Origin: Mesostigma viride
Taxonomy: Eukaryota > Streptophyta > Mesostigmatophyceae > Mesostigmatales > Mesostigmataceae
Assembly: GCA_009746045.1 (NCBI GenBank)
Contig: RPFO01000059.1
Span: forward strand, 2,055,716 to 2,119,715
Length of the DNA stretch: 64,000 bases
Direction of reading: 5' to 3'
In this document: positions 53,893-63,984 of the stretch, piece by piece
Layout of the letters: each line of letters opens with the position of its first letter
Numbering within the stretch: position 1 is the stretch's first letter
The notes under the pieces: generated by a model
Database searches by the model: none
Told to the model about the DNA's origin: nothing
What the model saw: only the letters and a program-made list of their open reading frames with translations
Position numbers and translations under genes: made by a program

Positions 53893-54714
53893 ACTACCGT
53901 GACAATGCCTCTTGTTGCTGTGTTGTTGCTTCGTACGATTAGCAGCTAATATAATCAAGCCCAGCATAGAATGAGCTTCAACTAGCATTGTCACCATGCT
54001 AGGCCTTTTGGAACGCGCTTATTAGAGCATCGCCATGTGAGAAAAATGAGCATGTGGTAGTTAGTGTGTTGGCTATAGTCTTCGCCCTTGTACCATGCCA
54101 TGATACGTAGGAGTGCAGCTGTGCATTGGCGTTGTGATCTATGTTTGGATGCTATAGTGCATGTTCTGTAGGCTGGGATTGATGAAACTATGCATGCCTT
54201 GCCATCTATGATGTTTTTTGACGATGTGGACTAGGAAACTTGCCTTGTAATGATAGCAATTGTACCAAGGAAACTGGTCCCTATTTTTAGTCACCAGTTA
54301 TTTTTAGATCTGCCTGATGGGTCCCTGGGACAACCTCCGGTGTCAGTGTTCAGTAGCCATGCCCAGCTACCTGTGCAACTGCCTTTACGAGGCCAGGGTC
54401 AACTTCACCGTCTAAACGTCCAATAATGCATGATAAGTGTGTCATGTCTCGCACCCAGCGCCCCCCCCTGGGGGGGGTCCTTAATATGTACCCATAGGAC
54501 AGTGCAACATGACCAATGGCATGACCCCCAAGTAACTATATATATGTGTGTGCTTTGGTCCCAATATGGATAGTAAAATTGTTATCAGGTTGGTTTGTGG
54601 ACCTTATAATGCAAAGTGCAACTGGTAACTACTTTTAGGAACCAGTTGGACACCATCCAAGGGTTAGTAATTTATTCCATTGTTACGTCCGACCTAAAGG
54701 GCCGGGACGTAACA

Positions 54715-55517
54715 GTCGACCCCTCATACGTACAGCATGCGGATGCATGACGGTAATCAGGGGAGTGGGGACGCGAGCGCGAGCAAGGACGTACGGCCCA
54801 TATAGCGTCCCAGAGGACAGAATCAAAAGCCTTGATGAGGTCGACGAAGATCAGGATGGCGGGAAACTCACCAGGTTGCAGGAGAGCGATTTCCTCGAAG
54901 AGGAAGTCCGCAGGTGGAGGTTATTGGCCCTGAGGATAGCCGCTACACTACCGCCTCGTCTGCCATTACTACAGTAGAGGACAGCTCGGATGAGGATTAC
55001 ATCCCCATCTAGTGCTTAATGGTTGGGGAATGATGCAGACGATATTTGTTCAAACTTTTGTGTAATTATTTTTCCTAATGAGATTAGCATAGTACTCCGT
55101 GGCATGCCTTTGCGCATGACACGCAAGTACTTACTTACTTACTTGAAGAGGCGACGCGCGACGAAGATGGCCATGACGGTGTTGTGACCAGGACGAAAGC
55201 CCATTTGACTTTCCCCTAGGTGACGGTCGAGAGCAGAACGAAGGCGGTTGAGGATCATGCGCATGAACAACTTGAGTGTGGCGCTCTGGATGCAGACTCC
55301 TCGCGGTCGTTGGCGGGGTCGTCAGGGGAACCTTTCTTTTTGTATAGCATAATTATACGGTAGCTGTGCTGCCACTCAGGAATCGGCGGCGTGTCGGCAA
55401 GCAGGATCCGGTTGCAGACGTCAAGCAGGAACCCCGTGAGCGCCGTTAGCTTAATCACCGGGGCGGGGAGCTGGTCAGGTCCAACGGCGGCGTAGAAGCG
55501 GAGTTGCATGCATGCCA
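54715..55517 (-). mobile_element. LINE B (minus copy), RT first half
   Basis: From 55517 on the minus strand: LRFYAAVGPDQLPAPVIKL, MLYKKKGSPDDPAN, then GFRPGHNT and ARRLF. After the inserted element at 54904-55144 it continues with EEIALLQPGEFPAILIFVDL and KAFDS, to the E3 target site GTCGA. The second half resumes at 39574. It is 5'-truncated in the RT and has several frame breaks. Confidence 0.82.
54904..55144 (+). mobile_element. 241-bp retroposon fragment F with (TTAC)n tail
   Basis: It is flanked by GAAGAGG (54897-54903 and 55145-55151), a 7-base target duplication. It ends in ACTTACTTACTTACTT. The 5' part reads as the end of an acidic protein (TTVEDSSDEDYIPI then stop), followed by a 3' UTR-like stretch. 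It is a 5'-truncated non-LTR copy of a different family from the TTAA-tailed ones. Confidence 0.75.
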
Positions 55518-55547
55518 TTAAAGTTAATTAAATTATAACATGCCTCC

Positions 55548-56844
55548 ATGACCACCGCCGCTGGTGGAGCAACCCCACCCTACCCCGGATCGTCAAGCGT
55601 GACCTCTTCAAGGTCGTCATTCTGACGATCCTGAACTACGGCGCCGAGACGTGGACACTGACGCAGGAGCTGGAGCAACGACTCGACGGCGCCGTCACCA
55701 AGATGCTGCGCAAGGCCCTTAACATCCCCTTTGGTTTGCACATTAGTAATGGGGATTTGTACGCTGATTTGCCCTATGTTTCCCACATTATTAGGCACAG
55801 GCGCCTGGGCCTAGCCGGGCACCTGGCCCGCACAGATCAGGTAGATACCTCAGATAGACTAGCTGGCACCAAGCCCGCCCAGCCTGGGCGATATGTCCTC
55901 ACCTGGCGTGCCCCCGGCCGCGCGCGGCAGGGCCGCCACCCGTGGACTTTTCGTGATAGACTCGGCATGGACATGTGCTACACTAGACGTGACGGGCTCA
56001 CCCCCGGGCAGCCTCCTGGTTTGTCTGCATGTAATATGGAGGCTAAGCAGCGGAATATGAGGATAAGCAGCGGTTCCTCTCTCGTCGCAAGCGGTTGCAC
56101 GACCTCACCTGGACGCTGGATGACGACCTAACCCCCGCTCAGCAACAGCAGCGACGCGACCTGTGGCCGGAATACCTCCGCCATAAGCAGGACCCCCAGA
56201 AGCCCAAGGTGTACTGGAGGGGCGGGGACCTGATGATCAACCACAAGATGTGGACGCCCCCAGCGGGCTAGAATAGCAATAGCTAGCTTGTAACCATTGG
56301 AGTCACTGTCGCTAAGGCAGCCATGCCTAGAATGTTTGCCTAGCTGTGCCAACACACCTAGTCACATGCCGCCAACGCACGGTACACAACCAGCCATAGC
56401 CTTAGCCTAGTTCTAGTACAGCCATGCTACGCCCTGGCTATGTTCAGATTACTTGCCCACGCTCCTTGCTATGATATGCTCACATGGGTCTTATTGCACC
56501 CACAGTTTGCCGGATCGTTAGCCTGTCCTTTTAGCTAGCCGCGCCCGATTGCAGCTGTGGCATGCCTTTGGCATGAAGGAGACTGGGGGTCTCTGCCCTT
56601 TCTCCTGTAGTGCACTCACAGGGATTAAAAGCACTTCGGTGCTCCGTGACTCCCCAACGGGAGCACGAGTTTAATTAATTAATTAATATGGAGGCAGATG
56701 GTGCGCAAGGATAGATGGCAAGTAGTGATGAAGGAGACCACCCCCAAGCCTGTGGGGGCTCCGCGTGTGACCAAGTATGGCATTCATAGCAATTCGGGCC
56801 GCAGTGCCCTCACCCCTGTAACTAGGACCTAGATAGATTATACC
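55548..56844 (+). mobile_element. LINE B (plus copy), C-terminal ORF2 and 3' UTR
   Basis: It is the reverse complement of 38392-39065: RT C-terminus (ILNYGAETWTLTQELEQRLD), then LARTDQVDTS and the ORF end near 56010, then 3' UTR. It is 5'-truncated at about 55548. It is interrupted by N1b (56043-56684) and, at 56845-56855, by LINE A. The rest of its 3' UTR is at 61664-61703. Confidence 0.85.
56043..56684 (+). mobile_element. ORF1-only LINE-derived element N1b, 5'-truncated
   Basis: It is flanked by AATATGGAGG (56033-56042 and 56685-56694). It encodes only the last ~65 codons of ORF1 ([20 protein letters not shown], then [15 protein letters not shown]) and an almost identical 3' UTR to N1a. 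It ends with hairpins AGCAC-TTCG-GTGCT (56630-56643) and CTCCC-CAAC-GGGAG (56650-56663) and a TTAA-repeat tail. Confidence 0.9.
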
Positions 56845-56874
56845 ATCCATTCCATTCCGGCTATCCTGCACCTC

Positions 56875-57872
56875 ATGAACGACAACCAAATTCCGATCTA
56901 TTTTCCTAGCTCGCTTGGCGAGACCATTTCAGTGGACGACCTCAAAGACATGGATGAGCCACAGCTTCGACTTTCTGTTTTCCTGAGCCACGCGCAGGCC
57001 CCTTGCCTCCGGGCACTCTTTGCCGCTTTCGACGACGCCGAGCACGGCACCGCCAGCACTCCCGATGCTTCCCCGGAAGCAGACCTGCACAAGCTCAAGT
57101 GCTCAACATGCAGGAAAGTTGCAGCCATGGCTGCCCAACTCGGCGCCTTGTCCACCGCTACCCGTCAAGACACTGCTGAGTAGCTCCACTGCAGCATTGC
57201 CGAGGTCAAGGCCGCCCCGGCTGACCAGCCCGCCCCAGCCAGCCGGCCCCGCACCCACCAGCTACGCTAACATGGTGAAACAGACGGATATTGCCAACCT
57301 GATGGAGGATGCCGCACGCAGGGGGGCTGCAGCCCACAAGACTGCTGTCGAGGAGGACCAGCGCTCACGCAGTATAGTGGTCCGGTATTTCGAGGTCGCG
57401 CAGCAGCCAGAAACGGACCTGATGCTAGCGCAACGCCTGTACCACAGCCTCATCGTGGGCCGGCTGCGTTTGGGCAGCGAACGCATCCGCATTGAGTCGG
57501 CAGCCTGGATGGCGGGCCAGCCTGGCCCCATCCGGGTGACCTTCGCGAATGTGGCCAGCAAGGTGAAAGTACTCCAGGCCCGCAAGCTCCTGGGCGGGAG
57601 AAACGCGCCGAGCCTCGACGACGTCTACTCGATCTCCCCGGCCCAGCTAGTCATCAAGAACGGTTGCTGGGCAGCGACGCAGCGTCCAAGGCCAGGCGCG
57701 ATGGCAAGAAGGTCTACGTCCGCCTCGTCCACGACACCCCGTGCTCTTCATCAACGGCCAGCGCACGGAGGTGCAGGCTCCTAACAAGCGGCACAAGTCG
57801 GGCCGTACCAGGCCCGCCCCAGCTGCGTCATCATCGTCTACGCACGTCCCGGGTATGGATGGCGCCCGGTAA
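56875..57872 (+). pseudogene. LINE A ORF1
   Basis: It starts at the ATG at 56875 (MNDNQIPIYFPSSLGETISV). An in-frame TAG at 57181-57183, a frameshift near 57240 and two near 57660-57740 break it. The readable parts show APTSYANMVKQ, a basic patch (DQRSRSIVVRYFEV) and the end motifs SLDDVYSISPAQ, GKKVYVRLVHD and LFINGQR. The order (YANMV or YADLL, basic domain, LDD-TPAQ, VY) matches N1a and N2, so the ORF1-only elements derive from this LINE lineage. Likely a nucleic-acid-binding ORF1 protein. Confidence 0.7.
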
Positions 57873-58266
57873 GGGCACACCCTCGCGGCCTCGCGGTACA
57901 ATAGGCTTTGGGCACAGCCTTTATAAACAAGCCCCTTTCCATCCTCATGTCGCACCGTGCGAGCATGATCAGGATGCAAGGTCGCCAGGCACGCCACGGT
58001 CAACCTTCCCGCCAATTTACCAGCCACACACGCCTCCTAGCCCGCCTTGAGCGGGATGAGGCCCAGTCGACACGCCGGCGACCCCAGCCAGGACGGAGAC
58101 GACGCATATCCGTCCTGAAAGAAAGCCTCCATGCGTTGACAAGCATTAACCCCAATCGCCACCCTCCCCCCCCCCCCCCCCCCCCCCCCCCCACCTCCAG
58201 CACTACCCTTCTCCACCCCCACCCCCACCCCACCCCACCCCCCGCTAATAGGGCAACGGCCCATTC

Positions 58267-61200
58267 TTGGTATTGCGCACCCTCCCTGCAGATCCTTCTA
58301 CGAGCGGCGGCACCCCAGCACGCCAACGCGTCGACGAGCTGATCGCCCTGTGCGCCGACAACAAGATCGCTGTTCTTGGAGTCCAGGAGCACCGACGCAC
58401 CGTTGACCCTCAGCACGCGGTCAACGGTCTGCTGGTCGACGACCTGCGTGCAGGCTGGCGGTTCCACTATGGTGGCGGCGACGCGCCGGGCCAAGGTGGT
58501 GTGGGCCTCTTGTGCTCGCCGGCAGCATCAGAGCAGCTCCAGTCCATCGTGCTGCGGTCCCCGCGTGTGCTAGTGGCCACTTTTTCGGCCACTGAGGGCC
58601 ATTCACACCACACGCTAACCGTTATCGTGGGATATGCACCACATGCGGGTCGAGCTCAGGCGGAACGTGAGGCCTTCTTCGACGCCCTCAAGGAGGAGGA
58701 GGCCAACATCCCAGCTCGGCACTTCCTGGTTATGCTGCTCGACGCCAACGCCACGCTGCCAGTTGGCACTGGGGGCGCTCAGTATTCCCCAACCAACACG
58801 ACAGCCAACGGTAACACGCCTTTATTTGCGAATCTGCTGGCAGAATCTGCGCTGGTTGCATGCAATGCTTCTTTCGCACGCCCCGCTGAGCAGCTGGCCA
58901 CCTTTTTTGGGCCGTCGGATCGGGTGGTGTGCCTTGATTATGTCTGCGTACGTCGGGCTCAGCGCCCCTCAGTTGTCGATGCTCGCGTCCTGCAAGATTC
59001 TGTCAGCACGGTGGAATCTGATCATCGTCTCGTGCTCGCTCGCATCAGATTGCGGTTTCCTGGGGTGAAACCGTCGCGACAGCTGGCACCTCAGCCAGAT
59101 CTGAAAGTGCTCCGGATTGTGCTGAAGGATGCCGACAAGATGTCAGCAGCAGAGCAGGCCGCTATGTCGCACAGGGATGATTTCCTGGCCGTATTCGACG
59201 CCGGGGCAGCCGACAGCAGTTACACGCCATTCCGCCGCCGGGGATATTTCAGTGATCCTCCGTGGTGTCGCCGCCAAGTATCGCCTGGCTGCCCGCACCC
59301 TCCCCACCTTGCCTCCGCGCCGGCAGCTTGCTGTCCACCGTCACGCACCGACAGTGGTCGCCGCCAGGCAGATGCTCCGCCGCAACAGAGATCCGATCGC
59401 CAAACCTGGGCTGCAAGCAGCTCTGAGGGCCGCCTACGAGCAGGCTGAGAAGGCAGATGCTCAGCAGATGGTCAAGGACCTGCGCAGCTGCCAGCAGAAG
59501 CACGACGGCAAGGGGGCCTGGTTCTGGTACAAGCGCCTCGGGCACCCGGACGGCCTCGGCCGGCCCCACCGCCACGACGTCCCCGGCGCCCCAGCCAAGC
59601 GGCTTCGTACCTGGGCCACGGCCACGGCCGAGGTCGTGGGGACAGCTGCGCCGCCCCCACCCCTGCTCCCAGCCGCCGCCGCCCGCCCGGCCGCCCTGGC
59701 CGGCCCCGCTGGGCCCCCGGCCCCGCCTAGGTCAGCGGCGGACTACCTAGTCCCCCCGCTGGTCGGCCCACTTGGCGACCCGTCTGACATGCCTCCTTTC
59801 ACCTCTCGCGAGGTCACGGAGGCGGTCCAGCGCCTGCGTTATGACGCAGCCACCGGCTCTGACGAGATTCCGGCCGCAGTTGTAAAACTTGCAGCCGAAT
59901 TCGAGGACACAGGTGTTATGCTGCTCTTCCGGGACATCTGCAACCGCCTTCTGCTGTCGTCGCAACCACCTCCAGCGGCCTGGCAACACAGTTTTCGCAC
60001 GATGCTGTACAAGAACAAGGGGTCGCCTGCCGACCCCGGCAACTACAGAGGGGTGTGCATTCAAAGTGCCCCCCTCAAGCTTCTTATGCGGCTCATCCTG
60101 AACCGCCTGCGCACGGCCCTGGACGGTCACCTCAGCGAGACTCAGCACGGCTTCCGTTCAGGTCGCAACACAGTACAGGCGCTCTTCGCTACTCGCCGAC
60201 TGGTGGAGGAACTGCAACGCCTTCAGCCTGGTGAGTCCCCTTTGCACCTTGTGCTGGTGGACTTCATCAAAGCCTTCGATTCGGTTTTCTGGCCTGCGCT
60301 TTGGGACATCCTCGAGTTGTTCCGGATCCCCCGCCCCCTGATTGCTGTCATCCGCAACCTGTATGAAGGGTCCACCACTTCGGTGCGCACTTCTTACGGG
60401 ACCACGCCCCCATGCCCTTTACAGAAGGGTGTGTGGCAGGGCTGCGTGCTGTCGCCCTACCTGTTCATTATTGTTGTCGAATACGTAATGATTCAGGCGC
60501 GCAAGCGATTTGCCCGCATCGTGGGCAGGGAACCAGGAGTGCAGGTTGCTAACAAATTCTGGCATGGCGGTGCGGACACGGAGATTCGGCTGGCAGACAT
60601 CATTACGCAGACGACACCACCCTCTTCGAGGACACTGAGCACGTGCAGACATGGCTTGACTGCCTGGCTCTCGAGGCCCGTGCAGTGGGGCTTGAGGTCA
60701 GCAAGAAGACAGAGGCCCTGGCGGTTGGGCTCACCACTCACCGCGCCGCCCCTCTATCTCCTAGACGGCTCTCGAGTCCTGTATCGGGACCGCGTTAAGC
60801 TGCTGGGCAGCCTGCTCCCCAGCTGCGAGGTTGATGTGGACCATCGCATCTCCCTCGCCTGGCACGCTTTACGCCAGTACCGGGCCCTGTGGCGCAAGCC
60901 CCTGGGCAAGATCGAGAAACAGGACCTGTTCAAGGTCCTCGTCCTTCCTGTTCTCACGTATGGGCCGAGACGTGGACCCTCACCGCCGACCTGGCCCGCA
61001 AGCTGGACGGCGCGGTCACCAGCATGCTGCGTTCCATTTTCAGAGTAGGATATGCTGCTCATGTCCGCAATGAGGACCTGTACCAGGGCATGCCCTATAT
61101 CACCAGCACCATTAAGCAACGCCGCCTGCAGCTAGTAGGGCACCTAGCTGGCACCAACCAGGTAGACACCTCACGTGGCCCCCCCGCAGGACTGCGACCA

Positions 61201-61454
61201 GCCCAGCCTGGCAGGCACCTCCTGACGTGGGCCGGGCCCAGCCAGGGCTCAGGTTAGACGCCGCAGCCCGCAAGGCCCGCACCTTCAAAGAACAGCTAGT
61301 AGAGGACATGGGGGGCCTAGGCCTCTCCGTGATCTGGAAGAAGATGATGGACAAGGCCAAGTGGGCCCAGGTCATAGAGGACAACGAGCCCCCCCCAGTG
61401 GGGAAGCGCCCGCGAGTGCAATCCCGTGGGAGGCACGCCAGACAGCTCCCCTAG
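58267..61454 (+). pseudogene. LINE A ORF2: endonuclease and reverse transcriptase
   Basis: The endonuclease frame (58267 to about 59230) has IAVLGVQEHRR, GGVGLL, VGYAPHAG, LLDANATLP, LDYVCV and ESDHRLVLARI, the expected active-site series of the apurinic-endonuclease type. No ATG opens this frame, so the start is unresolved. RT follows in another frame: LRYDAATGSDEIPAAVVKL, GSPADPGNYRGVCI, LVDFIKAFDSV, GVWQGCVLSPYLFIIVVEYV. The YADD at 60604-60615 is in a third frame with compensating shifts on both sides (about 60600 and 60755). A base is missing in the LTYGAETW region near 60966. The C-terminus ends at 61454. It nicks target DNA and copies its RNA there (target-primed synthesis), by family knowledge. 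Confidence 0.85.
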
Positions 61455-61663
61455 GGCAGCGTGCGGCTGTCTAGATAGATGTTGTAGTTAGCCGGAATGC
61501 TGTTAGATAGATGTAGTAGGTAGCTGATGTAGATAGATTAGACCGTTCGGACTGTTTGCACCCATCCATCCATCCATCCATCCATCCATCCATCCATCGG
61601 GGTTAATGCTCCGTGACTCCCCAACGGGAGCACGAGTCTAATTAATTAATTAATCCATTCCAT

Positions 61664-61703
61664 CCCATGTTCCCCTCCCACTGAGGACTTATGCTCACGT
61701 GAC
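61664..61703 (+). mobile_element. Remainder of LINE B (plus) 3' UTR
   Basis: CCCATGTTCCCCTCCCACTG and following bases are the reverse complement of 38356-38388. They continue the 3' UTR interrupted by LINE A. The two copies diverge after CTTATGCTC. Confidence 0.75.
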
Positions 61704-61717
61704 GCAGTCACATGTCT

Positions 61718-61989
61718 ATTAATTAATTAATTAATTAATTAATTAATTAATTAATTAATTAATTAATTAATGCCTCCGTTGGGAGATCACGTAGCACATA
61801 TTCCTTGATGGGTGGTGGAAAGGAGAGAGCCGCGTAATCTAACTATCCTAACGCTAATCTACCTAGTCTAGAAAAATCCTAACTGCCCTACTCATCAAAA
61901 TGCCTCCTCCTCTTGGGGGGAGGGGGCTTGCCCACAGGGTCGGGCGTGTTAGCCTTGACAATCTTCTGCCACCGCGTCTTGTTCTGCAT
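61718..61989 (-). mobile_element. LINE D, ORF2 end and 3' tail (minus)
   Basis: On the minus strand: ORF end QNKTRWQKIVKANTPDPVGK, PPPPKRRRHFDE, stop; 3' UTR; the stem-loop CTCC-CAAC-GGAG; and a TTAA-repeat tail of about 13 units at 61718-61770. Its sequence resumes beyond N2 at 63997 and leaves the window. The shared stem-loop and tail put it in the same 3'-end group as LINE A. Confidence 0.75.
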
Positions 61990-63984
61990 TCATTAATTAA
62001 TTATCAACATCACTCCGTTGGGAGTCCATGTAGCACATATCCCTGAGAAGGGGCATATGGCTTTTAATACATCCTAGGCTACTTCATGCAAGGGTGGGAA
62101 TGTAAGCTACCCGTGCTCTAGGTGCACCATTAGGCACCCGCACCACCATGCTGTCTCAGGTTCAACCCGCCTAAGGGGGGGATCCTGGCACGGGGGAGGA
62201 AGGTCATCATGCATGGCTATACAAGAGCTAGGGCATGGCTTCTCGACAGAGAGCATCTCTCTGCATGGCATAGCATGGCTAAATTCCTAATGCAACATCC
62301 ATGGGGGTCCCATTATAGGCATGGCGTGGCTAAATTCTGAAGGCATCATCCATGGGGGCCATTATGGGCGCACATGCGCGTGGGCCACATGCTAGGCTAA
62401 GCCTGACTAATCTACACTACTGTTATATATTCCCTAGTCTGAGGTGGCAGGAGGGGCCTGCCAGGGCTTGTGGTCAACGTGGATGACCGCCCCCCTCCAG
62501 TATACCGGCTTCCCCCTTGCGCTCTGCTGGAGCTGAAGGTAGGTCGGCCATAGCTCGCGTCGCCGCTGTTGCTGGGCCAGGGTCAAGTCGTCGTCCAGCG
62601 TGAAGCGAGTCTCCGAGAGCTTCTTGCGGCATTTAAGGAACGACAGCTTGTCCGCCATGTACTTAAAGGTGAGGAGCACGGGTGCCGGGCCAGCCTTCCC
62701 CCGCGCGCGGGGGAGGCGGACAGCCGACATGTCCAGCTCACCAGTGAGTAGCATGGGGGCAAGAATGGCGCGCTTAAATGCCTCAAGAAGGCTCGTGGAG
62801 GTCTCACCTGCCTGCTGGTCGAAGTGCTTGACGATGACATTGTGGCTGCGCCGGGCGATGTCGGCTTCCTCGCGAAGGTCGAGGGCTTGTTGCTTGAGTT
62901 GTGCCGAGATGGTGGAGGTGGTGGAGGTGGTGTGCTGCTTAAGCAAGTCCGCCCAGGTGGAGGGAGCATCGCCGGCCGGGCCAGCAGGAGCCGGCTGGGC
63001 GGCGATGTCCTTCACCGCCTGGGCGGTGAGGCCGGCGGTGTCATGCAAGCTCTCAAGGGCGTTGGCGGTGGCTTGAAGGCGGTGGTCGAGGTCGAGGAGC
63101 TGGGCTTTGATGTCGGCAGTGGAGGCGGAAATGGCAGTGGAGGTGGAGGCGGCGGCGGTGGAAATGTGAGGAAGTTCAGCAGTCAGCGTGCCGCCGATTG
63201 CTGCTATGTCGGCAGCAAGGGGGGTCACGTGCTGCTGAAAGGCTTCCGTGAGGATGGAACGGAATGCGGGGGCGGAGATGGATGGAGCCCAGATCTCGCC
63301 GTCAGACTTCTGGAGAAGAGAGTTGAGGACGGCGTGTTGGAGTTGGGGGCGGGGACACCCGAACATCTGGCTGATGTTGTGCCAGCGTCGGCCGTCGGTG
63401 ACGAGGAGGCGTCCAGTGGCGTGGAGATGGAGGCACAGGTCGTAAAGCGAGGCGTAGTCCCCGTAGAAGATGTGATGCATAGCATCACTCGGAGAAATGG
63501 TGGTTCAGTCGTAATCATCGACCTGGAAAGGTTGGGGCCGAAAGCGCGGTTCCGAGAAGTGTGTTTCCGCCCAGCGTGGCCCTCCAGTTTTGTCGGCGGG
63601 GCGGGCGCGTTTAGGGTCAGGCGATGCCGATGGCGAGGCATTGAGGCCGGGAGGTTGCTGGGTGACCACCCGAGTGCACGACTAGTGTCACCGCTGCCTG
63701 CCGGATCTGGCGAAGCGGCAGCCTCAGCTGCCGCATTGTCGAAGGCGAGCGCATCCGCCAAACTGCGTTGCGTCGACGGGCGTTTGCTCGTCATATATTG
63801 CGTTTTAGATTCGGAAAATTATATCAGCATGTGCGTCTTAGAAAGACGAAGCGATAGTGATATTCACGACTAAATTCGGTGCTCAAACGTGAAAGTTATG
63901 AGCTCCGACAGCCATGGCTACCTCGTGGCTCGTGGCTCGTGGCTCGTGGCTGAACGTAAGGGGAGAGTGTAAAACACACCTGCT
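61990..63984 (-). mobile_element. Full-length ORF1-only LINE-derived element N2
   Basis: It is flanked by a 12-base duplication CTTGTTCTGCAT (61978-61989 and 63985-63996) within LINE D. It is 1,995 bases long with a short 5' leader, an ORF1-like gene, a 3' UTR of about 430 bases, the stem-loop ACTCC-CAAC-GGAGT and a short TTAA-repeat tail at 61991-62003. No ORF2 is present between intact ends. A CTCGTGG repeat (four units) lies near its 5' end at 63921-63951. Confidence 0.9.
62434..63794 (-). pseudogene. N2 ORF1-like protein, one frameshift
   Basis: It starts at the ATG at 63794 (MTSKRPSTQRSLADALAFDN) and runs about 450 residues with one frame change near 63500, before MHHIFYGDYASLYDL. The main frame of 348 residues has a conserved-looking N-terminal domain (YDLCLHLHATGRLLVTDGRR), a long helical/coiled-coil part (IKAQLLDLDHRLQATANALE), STWADLLKQ, a basic domain (SHNVIVKHFDQ), and the family end TRFTLDDDLTLAQQQRRREL with KPVYWRGAVIHVDHKPW. 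No RT or endonuclease. By layout, an RNA-binding ORF1 protein; function is inferred. Confidence 0.72.

Larger units (their letters stand above)
52570..54663. mobile_element. 2.1-kb inverted-repeat DNA element in the E3 LTR (TTAG duplication)
   Basis: The left end CCCTTAAATGG and right end CCATCCAAGGG are inverted copies (9 of 11). Inverted similarity resumes inside at CTGGTACCTATTTCTAGTT and its mate near 54620-54644. TTAG flanks both sides (52566-52569, 54664-54667). CCCTT ends with a 4-base TTAN duplication resemble piggyBac-type elements, which normally use TTAA, so this is a tentative assignment. The only frame of note (53169-53402, 77 codons) matches nothing I know. It is probably non-autonomous. 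Confidence 0.75.
39575..54714 (-). mobile_element. Chromovirus E3, complete LTR to LTR
   Basis: Both LTRs start TGTTACGTCC and end GGACGTAACA. The 5-base duplication GTCGA flanks the element (39570-39574 and 54715-54719). Removing the 2,094-base insertion and its 4-base duplication from the 5' LTR leaves 582 bases, exactly the length of the 3' LTR; the two look identical by eye. Order on the minus strand: LTR, primer site, leader with repeats, RNase H1-N-like ORF, unknown ORF, Gln-rich ORF, gag, pol, ORF3, polypurine tract, LTR. The internal genes carry many frameshifts despite the young-looking LTRs. Confidence 0.92.
52035..54714 (-). repeat. E3 5' LTR, split by a DNA element
   Basis: 52035-52569 and 54664-54714 together equal the 582-base 3' LTR after counting the TTAG duplication once. 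The interruption is at 52570-54663. Confidence 0.93.
56856..61652 (+). mobile_element. LINE A, near full length with ORF1 and ORF2
   Basis: It is flanked by ATCCATTCCAT (56845-56855 and 61653-61663), an 11-base duplication; the minus B copy at 38383-38398 shows the single-copy site. Structure: short 5' leader, ORF1, C-rich spacer (58158-58240), ORF2 with apurinic-type endonuclease and reverse transcriptase, 3' UTR with CATC units, stem-loop CTCCC-CAAC-GGGAG (61617-61630), TTAA-repeat tail. ORF frames are broken, so this copy is not itself autonomous. Confidence 0.9.
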
